Positions 1 to 10,700 of a DNA stretch of 30,566 nucleotides are shown piece by piece. The translations under genes were made by a program, and so were the position numbers. Position 1 is the first letter of the stretch; every line of letters starts with the position of its first letter. The stretch is from JBEKZQ01 sp049509675 (GTDB lineage: Bacteria; Planctomycetota; Planctomycetia; Pirellulales; Thermoguttaceae): NCBI GenBank assembly GCA_049509675.1, contig JBEKZQ010000057.1, forward strand, positions 1 to 30,566. The letters run 5' to 3'. The notes below the pieces were generated by a model that ran no database searches, was not told where the DNA came from, and saw only the letters and a list, made by a program, of their open reading frames with translations.

Positions 1-110
1 GTGCCACGGTTGGCTTGTCCAACCGTGTTTCCAGCACTGCTGGGCAAGCCGGGCACCGACCGGAGGTTGGTCGTGGCACCCAACCGGTAATGTCGAAATG
101 GACAGACCAG
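1..110. repeat. Dispersed MITE-like repeat R1, copy 1 (left end cut by window)
   Basis: This stretch matches 28131-28223 over most of its length. Shared blocks include the opening GTGCCACGGTTGGCTTGTCC, the CAGCACTGCTGGGCAAGCC block and the right end AATGTCGAAATGGACAGACCA. It contains a local hairpin (CGGTTGG...CCAACCG near 7-25) and GTGCCAC/GTGGCAC arms. Compared with copy 2 it carries about 20 extra bases (about 50-72, GGGCACCGACCGGAGGTTGG) that resemble 26208-26232, so it looks like a composite of two repeat families. No coding potential is evident. The left terminal inverted repeat seen in copy 2 would lie before base 1. Confidence 0.75.
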
Positions 111-173
111 TAGGACGGATTGGCAATCCGTCCTACGGGCAACTGGCCAAGTTGCTATTCTACGGCGCCTAAG
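111..173 (+). repeat. 63-bp dispersed element R2, copy 1, with perfect palindrome and conserved short frame
   Basis: A perfect palindrome (arms 111-122 and 124-135, one-base centre) is followed by about 38 bases ending in CCTAAG. The whole 63-nt unit aligns without gaps to 11802-11864 with roughly 51 of 63 identical positions. Both copies read GRIxNPSYGQLAxxLFxGx followed by TAA in the same frame, and several differences are synonymous. It ends about 5 bp before the stop codon of the lipoprotein gene on the other strand. The palindrome could act as a terminator hairpin for that gene; this is inference. Confidence 0.7.
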
Positions 174-177
174 CGCG

Positions 178-360
178 TCACTTCGCCTTGGACGTGCCTG
201 GCGCGGCCGCGGGCGGGCTGGCGGGGCGAAACGATTTCTGCGTCGCCACCGGGTCTTGTTTCGGACCCGTTGAGCCGCCGGGCGCCGGCTTGGAGCCTGC
301 GGAGCAACCGACAACGCCGCTCAGGAACAACACGATCAGCACGCATTTCATGGTGCGCAT
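178..360 (-). CDS. Small predicted lipoprotein (60 aa)
   Basis: The product is a short hypothetical protein with a textbook lipoprotein signal. A basic start (MRTMK) is followed by a hydrophobic stretch (residues 6-17) and a lipobox ending GVVGC, so Cys19 would be lipidated. The mature part of about 40 residues is rich in Pro, Gly, Ala, Ser and Lys, with no recognisable fold. The start is supported by AAGGA about 7 nt upstream; an alternative ATG lies three codons downstream. The gene begins 44 bp after the stop of the DUF1559 gene on the same strand, so the two are probably co-transcribed. Small lipoproteins beside DUF1559 genes are common in planctomycetes (family knowledge). The specific function is unknown. 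Confidence 0.7.
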   Translation of the reverse strand: MRTMKCVLIVLFLSGVVGCSAGSKPAPGGSTGPKQDPVATQKSFRPASPPAAAPGTSKAK

Positions 361-404
361 CCGGAGTTCCTTTCTGGATTACCTTGTTGAAGTTTCGTCA
401 TCGA

Positions 405-1355
405 TCACGGATCGATGTCGACCGTCAAGCCGTCGGCCATTCCGGCGAAATTCTGAAAGTTCTGCATGTCCACGTCCTTGCTGACGGTGCGCAGGGCGCC
501 GTCGGCGGCGCAGAACAACGCCACGTTCGGATGGTTGCTGCCGAATTGCGACCAGTCGACGTCGCCGACGCCCCAGGCCGCACCCATGGCGCCGCAGCCG
601 AGCCACGAATAGCCGTAGGTTGGCGTGCCGCCGGTCCCCTTTCCGCCGTAGACCTCGCCGAACAGCATGGTGTGGCTCAGGCCATCGGTGATATCGACCG
701 GGCGGGTTTGCGAGCGATTGGTAAAGATGCCCAGGCCGGCATCGCAGTTTGGGCAGGTCGTATATCCGATCACCCCGGCGGAGGCCAGGTAATTGGTCCG
801 CGCCAAGGGATTGCCCGCCCCGTCGGCGAAGATCCCCGCCGCCATCACGCACTCCGGCGCTTGGTAGTAGAAGTGCATAATGGCGATGACTTGCGACTTG
901 TTGGGGCGGTCCGAGGGACAACGGAAGAGGGAAATGTCGGTCTGGGCCAGGTTCCAGGCGGTGGGACGCTTCCAGAACGAGTCGCCCAGGACGGCCCGAT
1001 TGAAAAGCGAGAGATTGCCGAACTGGGCCTTGTCGGTGTCGATCTGGTCGTGCAGCGATCCATATTCCAGGTAGGGCAACAACTGCGCCAGCGCGCTGGT
1101 CCATTGGCCGGGAAAGGGCGGGATCGGCGCTTGCGGCTTCGGCCCCAGATAGCCCGCCGGAAAAACCCCCTGAGCGAGCTGATAGTTGTGGGCTGCCAGC
1201 CCGATCTGTCGAAGATTGCCGCTGCACTGCACTCGCCGGGCTGCTTCGCGCGCCGACTGTACCGCCGGCAGCAGCAACCCCAGCAGCACGCCGATGATGG
1301 CGATGACCACCAGGAGTTCCACGAGAGTAAAGGCGTGCGGCGGCTCGCGCCTCAT
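405..1355 (-). CDS. DUF1559 pseudopilin-like protein with H-X9-DG C-terminus (316 aa)
   Basis: The N-terminus is a type IV pilin/type II pseudopilin signal: a short basic leader, then FTLVELLVVIAIIGVL (residues 9-24) with the conserved Glu at +5. The residue before the cleavage Phe is Ala8 rather than the usual Gly. The stretch LLPAVQSAREAARRVQC (about 28-44) is the hallmark of the planctomycete DUF1559 (SBP_bac_10) family. Near the C-terminus HPNVALFCAADG fits the H-X9-DG motif (TIGR04294-like). Length is normal for the family. A GGAG about 9 nt upstream supports the ATG at 1355. These proteins are very abundant paralogues in planctomycetes, presumed to be membrane-anchored, prepilin-peptidase-processed envelope proteins; their job is not known. 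It heads a probable two-gene unit with the lipoprotein downstream. A longer ORF in another frame (379-1536) is a shadow. Confidence 0.95.
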   Translation of the reverse strand: MRREPPHAFTLVELLVVIAIIGVLLGLLLPAVQSAREAARRVQCSGNLRQIGLAAHNYQLAQGVFPAGYLGPKPQAPIPPFPGQWTSALAQLLPYLEYGSLHDQIDTDKAQFGNLSLFNRAVLGDSFWKRPTAWNLAQTDISLFRCPSDRPNKSQVIAIMHFYYQAPECVMAAGIFADGAGNPLARTNYLASAGVIGYTTCPNCDAGLGIFTNRSQTRPVDITDGLSHTMLFGEVYGGKGTGGTPTYGYSWLGCGAMGAAWGVGDVDWSQFGSNHPNVALFCAADGALRTVSKDVDMQNFQNFAGMADGLTVDIDP

Positions 1356-1781
1356 CGTGCGTTTCTCCGCTATACCGTGGACGGGGGACCGTCCTCCTTT
1401 TCCCTATAAAGGATAAACACTGTCCAGAATAGCCCTTACAACCCCTCACGGCTAGGCCCCGTCGTCCCCGGCATCGGGTTTTTTGCTTGCGATGACAGCT
1501 TCGATAGGCGAAAATAGGGGGAACCAATGCACTCATCGCGTCGTCTCTCGACTATGGGGGGGTCTTTCACCGGCAAAGGCCCCGAAAGTTGCGCAAACCC
1601 TCCGGAAACGGTCTAGGAAAAGGGACACCCGTCTTCATCGTGACCATCGAACCGCACGAACTGGTGTATCGATGTACTCACCTGGGAGGGTTAGCCGCGC
1701 GGAACTCGGCTCCCCTGACGCGGGCTACCAAACCGCGTTGCGTGTCAGAATAGATAAACTGCGGTAAACAGAGAAGAATTT
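1356..1781. other. Divergent intergenic region, no gene seen
   Basis: This 426-bp stretch separates the DUF1559 gene (minus) from giant gene 1 (plus) and must hold both promoters. Short ORFs here (such as 1483-1767) have no recognisable protein features. Upstream of the DUF1559 gene, reading the minus strand, TTGTAA lies 17 bp before GTTTAT near 1415-1445, a weak sigma70-like pair. Upstream of giant gene 1 an AT-richer stretch (about 1749-1780) precedes the start, but no convincing -35/-10 pair was found. The purine-rich AGAGAAG at about 1769-1775 is the likely ribosome-binding site for the ATG at 1782. Confidence 0.5.
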
Positions 1782-4700
1782 ATGGCCATTCGGATTACCA
1801 ACATGTTTCGCAGACCTTCTGTGAAGTCTCGCCGCAATCGGACGCGTGACCGCTACAGTCGGGTGGGGGATACACGCCGAACACTCAGCATTGAATCGCT
1901 GGAATCGCGGCAATTGCTCTCGATCTCGCTCCCGGCGATTTCCGGCCAAACCGTCACTGCCGGGGCCCCCTTGAACGTCCCGCTGAACGCCACCGACAGC
2001 CTGGGCAACGCCGTGAACTACAGCGTTTCGGTCACCAACTCGCAGTTGACCAACGCCTCGGTCTCCAGTCCCACCTTGACGGCCACCGTGCCCACCGGCA
2101 ATCCCAGCATACAGATCACGGTGAGCGATCCCACGGACAACATCAGCGGCACGATGACTTTCCAGTTGTTCAAGGATCTTGCCCCGGACACGGTCAACGA
2201 GATCACCACGCTGGTCAATGATACGAGTATCCGCGGCCAGCCCTTTTACGACGGCTTGACGTTCCACCGCGTGATCAAGGGCCTTGTGATCCAGGGCGGC
2301 GATCCCAACGGCAACGGCACGGGCGGTCCCGGCTATCAATACGACGACGAGTTCAACCAGAACCTGCAATTCACCGGCGCCGGCGTCCTGGCCTTGGCCA
2401 ACAGCGGGCCGGACACCAACGGTTCGCAGTTCTTCATCACCGGGGCGGCCAATCCCTCCTGGAATTTCCGCTATACGATCTTCGGCTTCATGACCTCGGG
2501 ATACGACATCCTGAACGAGATCGAGAATGTCCCGGTACAGGCCAATTCCCAAGGTGAAGTCAGCTCGCCGGTCAACACCATCACCATGACCTCCGTGACC
2601 ACCAACACGGACACGGCCAACGGCGTGCTGCGGCTTTCGCTGCCCGCGGGGACGACCGGCACGGCCACGGTGACGGTCACGGCCACCGACAGCGTCACCA
2701 ACGAGACCAGCAGCCAATCGTTCACGGTGACTGGCGTGCAGAATACGTCGGTGGACCCGCCTTACCTGACGCGTCCGATCAATCCCATCGCCACGGCGGC
2801 CAACACGGCGACCACGTTCCAGATCCCCGGTTTCGACATCAACGGCAACGCCATCGCCTACACGGCCAGCTTGACGACCACCAACGCCAACGTGGCGGTG
2901 TCGGTCAACAGTTCCACGGGTGCGGTGACGCTGACGCCCAGCAACGGCGTGACGGGCGTATTCGGCCTGAAGGTGGGCGTCAGTGCCGCCTCGCCCGCCA
3001 GCGGCGAGGCCACTTCGCAGGACACCCAGATCGTCCCCGTGTACGTCAGTCCCGCGGCCCCCACCGGCGTCCAACTCATTCCCGCCCCCGGCAGCACTTC
3101 GACCACCGAGACGAACCTCAACAACACCTCGGGCAAGACGCTGCAGTTTACGGTGACCGGCACGGTTGCCAACGCCGACGTAACGATCGTGGCCGACGGC
3201 ACGCCGATCGGCGACGCCACCGCCAGCGGCAGCACCACCGTGGTCACCACCAATGGCACGTCAACGTTGACCGTTGGCTCGCACTCCATCACGGCCACGC
3301 AGACCTTGGCAAAACAGGCGGTCTCCGAGGGCAACCTGAGCACCACCACGGACTTGGCCAGCACGGCGTCATCCGCGGTGACCGTTGGCGTCTATACCAC
3401 GCCGCCCACGTTCAACTTCACTGCCAATACCGTGGCCACGATCGGGGATGAGTACACCTGCCAGGTGACGACCGGCACGGACGCGGCCGGCACGGTTGCC
3501 TACGCCCTCTCCGAGAAGCCCACCGGCATGACCATCAACGCCAGTTCCGGCCTGATTACCTGGACGCCCACTTCGGGCCAGGTTCCCTCGGCGGAGGTCA
3601 TCGTCGAGGCTACGGATCCGGCGGGCAACACCAGCACGCGGCATTTCACCATCGACGTCTCGGCCGGCAACAACGCCCCGGTGCTCGCGCCCGCTTCGCC
3701 GTCGCTGGGCACGCTGCACCTGAATACGCCGTTGACCATCGCCCTAAGCCAATTCATCAACAACGGCTCCGGAACGACCACGGTGACCGATGCCGACCAG
3801 AATGCCGTGCTGGGCGGAATCGCCTTGATCGGCATGACCGGCAGCGGACAGTGGCAGTACTCGCTCGACGGCAAGAGCTATGCCAACATCACCTCGCTCA
3901 GCGCCAGCACGGCATTGCTGTTGGCCCATGACGCCACGCTCCGCTACACCCCCAGCGGCACGACCGCCTCGACGGCCAGCATCACGTATCGGGCCTGGGA
4001 CGCCACGACCGGCACCAATGGCGGGACTGCCAACCTGGCCGCCTCCAGCGCCGTCGGCGGCAGCACGGCCTTCAGCACCGCCACCGACACGGCCTCGCTC
4101 AGCGTGTCCGCCGTCACCGACAACCTGGTGCTCACTGCCGGCAGTCCGGTGCTGGGAAGCACCACCAGCAGCACGCCGCTGACGATCCCACTGACCGGGA
4201 GCTTCATCAACAACGGCGCCGCGACCACCACCATCACCGATTCCAACACCAGCGGCACGACCGGCGGCATTGCCGTGATCGGCATCACTGGCCAAAGCAC
4301 CTGGCAGTATTCGACCGACGGCCAGAACTTTACCGACATGCCGTCGGTCAGCCCCAGTTCGGCGCTGCTCTTGGCTGCGACCGACCAACTCCGCTTCCAG
4401 CCCGACGGGAGCAAGAGCGAGAAGCCGACCATCACCTACTATGCCTGGGACGGCACCAGCGGCCAGAACGGCGGCACGGCCGACCTGTCGCAGGCCGGGG
4501 CGACCGGCGGCACCACGGCTTACAGCCTCATGAGCGATACGGCCGTGCTCAACGTCAACGACGCGCCGGTGCTCACGGCGGCCAGCCCCTCGCTGGGCAG
4601 CACCACGGCCAACGTCTCCAAGACCATCAGCCTGACGGGAACGTTCATCAACAACGGCACTGCCGCGACCACGATCACTGATGTCGATACCAACGCGGTG

Positions 4701-7700
4701 GTGGGCGGCATTGCCGTGACCGGCACCGCCGGCAAAGGCACTTGGTCCTATTCCTTGGACGGCACGACCTTCCACAACATCGGCACGGTGAGCAGCACTT
4801 CGGCCCTGTTGTTGCCCAAGACCGCCAGCCTCCGATACTCCCCCGACGGCAGCGACACGGAGACGGCCACCATCACCTACTGCGCCTGGGACACGACCAG
4901 CGGCGCCGCCGGGGCAACGGCCGACACCACGACCAACGGCGGCACGACGGCCTTCAGTACCGCCACCGACACCGCCTCGCTCACGGTCACCGCGGCCATA
5001 CAGCGGCCGCTGCTCGCGGCCGCCAGCCCCTCGCTGGGAACCACGACCGCCAACACGGCCAAGACCGTCAGCCTGAGCGGTTCCTTCATCAACAACGGCA
5101 CCCGCACGACGACCATCACCGATGCAAACGCCGGCTCGGTGGTGGGCGGCATCGCCGTAACCGGCACCACGGGCAAAGGCACTTGGGTCTACTCCTTGAA
5201 CGGCACGACCTTCACTGCCGTGGGCACGGTAAGCAGCACTGCGGCCCTGTTGTTGCCCAAGACCGCTAGTCTCCGTTACACCCCCGACGGCACGGACGCC
5301 GAGACGCCCACGATCACCTACCTGGCCTGGGACACGACCGGCGGCGCCGCCGGCGCCACGGCCGACACCACGACCAGCGGCACCACGGCCTTCAGCACCG
5401 CTTCAGACACCGCCTCGCTTGCCGTCACCGCGACGGCCAGCGGCAGCCTTTCCGGATACGTCTACGTCGCCACCCAGAACGGCGGTCAGTGGACCAGCTC
5501 CAGCACGTGCATCAGCGGCGTTACCATCCGGCTGTTCCTCGAAGACAGTTCCGGAAATTGGAACGAGGTATCGGGAAAATCGCCGGTGCAGACGGCGGGC
5601 AACGGATTCTACAGCTTCAGCGGTCTGGCGGCGGGCGCCTATCAAATCCGCGAGACCGCTTCCAGCGAGTTCATCGATGGGACGGCCACTGCCGGCACGT
5701 TGGGCGGCACCACCGCACAGGACCAGGTCCAGGTGCAATTGGGGGCCGGGCAAAGCGCCAGCGGCAATAATTTCAGCGTGCAGGGATTGCCCTCTCAGTT
5801 GCTCTCTTTGCGGAGCTTCATGGCCTCCACGCCCGCGCTGAACATCATGTTCCAGCAGTTGCACACGGCCCCCTCCATCGACTTGGCGGGGACCGGAACG
5901 GCCGGCAACTACAGCGGCACGTTTTCCGCGGGCGGCGCGCCCGCCGCGATTGCCGCCTCCACGGCCACGATCACCAGTCCCGAAAGTCCCACGTTAGTTT
6001 CGCTCACGGCCACCATCACCAATCCCCAGGACGCAGGCGAGACGCTCTCCGCCGTGACGACCAACACCGGCCTGACCGCGACTTTCGCCGGCGATGTTCT
6101 CACGGTCTTCGGCGTGGCCGATCTGTCCGTCTACCAGACGCTCCTGCAAAGCATCACCTACAGCGACAGTCAGTCCTCGCCGCAGTCCACGCCGCGCACC
6201 ATCAACGTGGTGGTCAACGACGGGACCAGCGACAGTGCCGCGGCCACCACGACCATGACCATCGTTTCGGCCCCGACCGGCTACACGATCACGGCCGACC
6301 ACAGCCTGATCAACAGTGCCGCGGCCTCCGCGGCCGGCTTCACCTTCGCCGGCGCGACCGTGGGCGACACCTACAAGTACACCGTCAGCAGCAGCGGCGG
6401 CGGCAGCCCCGTGACCGGCAGCGGCACCGTATCCTCGGCCAGCCAAGACGTGACCGCCGTAAACGTCTCCTCCCTGTCCGACGGAACCCTGACCTATAGC
6501 GCGACGCTGACCGACACGGCCGGCCATACCGGCGGCGCGGTGACGGCCACGGCCACGCTGGACCAGACGGCTCCCGCCGGCTATACGATCACGGTCAACA
6601 CCGATCTGATCGGCAAGTCCGGAGCAGATTCCACCGGCTTCACCTTTGCCGGCGCAGACGTGGGCGACTCGTACAACTACACCGTCAGCAGCAGCGGCGG
6701 CGGTTCCGTGGTCACCGGCAGCGGTTCCGTGACCGCCGCCGACCAGGACATCACCGGCATCAACGTCTCGACCCTGGCCGACGGCACGCTGACCTACAGC
6801 GTGACGCTGACCGACACGGCCGGCAACACCGGCACCGCGGCCACGGCCACGGCCACGCTCGATCAGACCGCTCCCACCGGCTACGGGATCACGGCCAACG
6901 ACAATCCGATTACCGCCAGCACGGCCGCGTCGACCGGCTTCACGTTCGGCAACGCCGAGGTGGGCGATAGCTTTAGCTATGACATCAGCAGCAGCGGCGG
7001 CGGCACCGCGGTCGCCGGCGGCGGCACCGTCACCACGGCCGACCAGAAGGTGACCGGGATCAACGTCTCGTCCCTGCCCAACGGAATCCTCACCTACAGC
7101 GTGACGCTGACCGACAAGGCCGGCAACGTCGGCGCCGCCGCGACCACCACGGCCACGCTCAATCAGACTGTGCCCACGGGTTATACCATTACGCTGGACG
7201 AGAGCGCCATCGACAACGACAACGCGGCCACCGCCGGTTTCACCCTGGGCGAGGCCGAGGTGGGCGCCACCTACAACTACAGCGTAGTCGACGGCGCAAA
7301 GACGCTCACCGGCAGCGGAACGGTGACCGCCGCCACCCAGGACATTCCGGGAATCAACGTCGCCATGCTGCCCAACGGCACGCTCACCTACACGGTGACA
7401 TTGACCAACACGGTCGGCGCCGGCACCCCGCAGTCGGCCACGGCAATCCTCAATCAGACCACGCCCGCCGGTTACTCCATCACCGCCGACGCCGCCACGA
7501 TCGGCAATTCCAATGCGGGCGCGACCGGCTTCACCTTCAGCGGCGCGGAGGTGGGCGCCACCTACAACTATACGGTCAACGACGATGCTGGCGGAACCCC
7601 GCTCACCGGCACCGGCACGATCACCTCCGCCACCCAGGACATCAAGAACATCAATCTCACGGCGCTGCCCAACGGCAACATCACCTACAGCGTGACCTTG

Positions 7701-10700
7701 ACCAACGGAGCGGGCGAGGGCAGTGCGGAGACCGCCACCACGGTCCTCAGCCAGACCGCGCCCAGCGGTTTTACCATCCAAGCCAATAATAACCCAGTCA
7801 CGTCGGCCAACGCCGCGTCGACCGGTTTCATCTTCAGCGGCGCCGTGGTGGGCGATACCTACAGCTACACCGTCACCAGCAGCGGCGGCAGCGGCTCGGT
7901 GATGGGAACCGGCACGGTCACGTCCGCCGCGCAAAAAGTCACCGGCATCAACGTCGTTCCCCTGCACAACGGCACTTTGACCTATAGCGTCACGCTCGGC
8001 AACGGCGGCGGCACCAGCACGCCCGTGACGACCACGGCCACGCTGTCGCAGGCGGCGCCGGCAGGCTATGGCGTTACGCCCGACGCCACCAGCATCACCA
8101 GCGCCAACGTCACGTCCACCGGTTTCAAGCTTTCCGGCGCCGAAATCGGCGCCACTTACAACTACACCATCAGCAGCAACAACGGCGGCACGCAGGTGAA
8201 AGGCAGTGGAACAGTAAGCTCCGCCACCCAAGACATCACCGGCATCAACCTTGCCATGGTGCCCAACGGCATCCTCACCTACAGCGTGACGTTGAGCAAC
8301 GGCGCCGGCGCCGGAACCGCTGCCACGAACAACACGGCCACCCTCAACCAGGCGGTCCCCGTCAACTACACGGTCACGGCCAACGACGCCACGGTGGACA
8401 ACTCCAATGCCGCGAGCACCGGCTTCACGATCGCCGCCGCCGAGGTGGGTGTCAACTTCAGCTACACCGTCACCAGCAGCGGCGGCGGGCTGCAACTCTC
8501 CGGCAACGGCAAGATCACCACCAGCACCCAGAAAGTGACCGGGATCAACGTCGTCGGCATGACCAACGGCACGCTCACCTACAGCGTGATACTTACCAAC
8601 GGGTTCGGCAGCAGCGATCCGATCACAGGCAATGCGACCCTCATTCAAACGGTTCCGGCCAACTATTCCATCACCGCCGACGCCGGAACGATCACCAATG
8701 CCAATGCCGGCTCGACCGGCTTCACGTTCGCCGGCGCCGAGGTGGGCGCTGCCTATAACTATACCATTACCAGCAGCGGCGCCGGCGGCGCCGCCTCGGT
8801 CACCGGCAGCGGCACCGTCACCGCCGCCAACCAGGACATCACGGGAATCGACGTGGCCATGCTGGCCAACGGCACGCTCACCTACAGCGTGACATTGAGC
8901 AACAAGGTCGGCGCCGGCAGCCCGGAGCCGGCCACGGCAACCCTCAATCAGACTGCGCCTGCCGGTTACGCCATCACCGCCGACGACAATCCGATCACCA
9001 ATGCCAACGTCTCGACCACCGGCTTTACCTTCAGCGGTGCGGAAGTGGGCGCCGCGTACACCTATACGGTCACCGACAGCGCCAGCCAAACCACGCTCAC
9101 CGGCACCGGCAGCGTCACCTCCGCCAACCAGGACGTCAAGAATATCAATCTCGCGCTCGTTCCCCACCTCTCGGGCCTGCCCAACGGCACCCTCACCTAC
9201 AGCGTGACCTTGACCAACGGGGTGGGTGCGGGCATCGCGGCGCCCGCCACTACGGTCCTCAACCAGACGGCGCCCGGCACTCTTGCCATCCAAGCCAACG
9301 ATAACCCCATCACGTCGGTCAACGCCACGTCGACCGGTTTCACCTTCGCCGGCGCGGGGGTGGGCGATACCTATAGCTATACCATCACCAGCAGCGGCGG
9401 CGGCTTGGTGACGGGAACCGGCCTGGTCACGTCGGCCGCGGAAAAGGTGACCGGGATCAACGTCGTGGGCCTGCACAACGGCATCTTGAGCTATAGCGTC
9501 ACGCTCAGCAACGGCGCCGGCAGCACTGCCCCCGCGACGACCACGGCCACGCTGTCGCAGACGGCGCCGGGGACTTTTTCCGTTGCGGCCGACGCGGGCA
9601 GTGTTACAAACACCAACGCCGCGTCCACCGGTTTTACTTTCACGGGAGCCGAGGTGGGCGCTACCTACGCCTATACCATCACCAGCAGCGGCACCGGCGG
9701 CACTCCGGTCACGGGGTCCGGCAAGGTGGCCTCGGCCAACCAGGACATCACGGGGATCAACGTGTTGATGCTGCCCAACGGAACGCTGACCTTCAGCGTG
9801 ACGTTGACCAACGGGGGTGGCACTACCGGCCCGCAGAAGGCCACAGCCACCATCAATCAGGCTATCCCCGCAAACTACACGGTCACGGCCAAAGACCTCA
9901 CGGTGGACAACTCCAATGCCGGGAACACCGGCTTCACGATCGCCGGCGGCGAGGTGGGCGCCACGTTCAGCTACACCGTCAGCAGCAGCGGCGGCGCGGC
10001 CACGCTCTCCGGCAGCGGCACGATCACCGCCGGCAGCCAGCCAGTGACCGGGATCAATGTGGTCGGCCTGGCCAACGGCACGCTCGCGTACAGCGTGAAA
10101 CTCACCAACGGTGTCGGCAGCAGCAATCCGATCACAGGCAATGCGACCCTCAATCAAACGGTTCCGGCCGACTATCACATCACCGCCGACGCCGCAACGA
10201 TCACCAACGCGAATGCCGCGTCGGCCGGCTTCACGTTCAGCGGCGCCGAGGTGGGTGCTACCTACAGCTACACCGTGACCACCGACGGCGGCGCCGCTTC
10301 GGTGACGGGCGGCGGAACGGTGACCTCGGCCAACCAGGATGTCACCGGCGTCAACGTGGCCATGCTGCAAAACGGCAACCTCCTCTACAGCGTGACGCTG
10401 ACCAACGGCATCGGCACGGGTAATCCGGCCACGGCCACGGCCGCGATCAATCAAGCGGTGCCCTCGGGCTTCACCATCACGCCCGATGCCAACCCGGTTC
10501 TCGCGACCGAGGCCTCCTCGACGGGGTTCACGCTCTCCGGGGCCGAGGTCGGCACCGCCTATTACTACAGTGTGACCAGCCCCAGCGGCAACCGCGTGAC
10601 CGGCACCGGGACGATCGCCGCCGCCACCGAGGACATTACCGGAATCGACGTTTCCGCGTTCCCCGACGGCCACCTTACCTACAGCGTGACGTTGACCAAC

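Noticed and set aside
120..1409. Plus-strand 429-codon ORF starting in repeat R2
   Set aside because: Its first residues come from the dispersed element and the rest is antisense to the lipoprotein and DUF1559 genes.
379..1536. Minus-strand 385-codon ORF overlapping the DUF1559 gene
   Set aside because: It is in a different frame from the clear DUF1559 protein, which has the pilin signal and family motifs.
1483..1767. Plus-strand 94-codon ORF before giant gene 1
   Set aside because: The translation is basic and low in structure, has no homology-like motif and no good ribosome-binding site; treated as intergenic.
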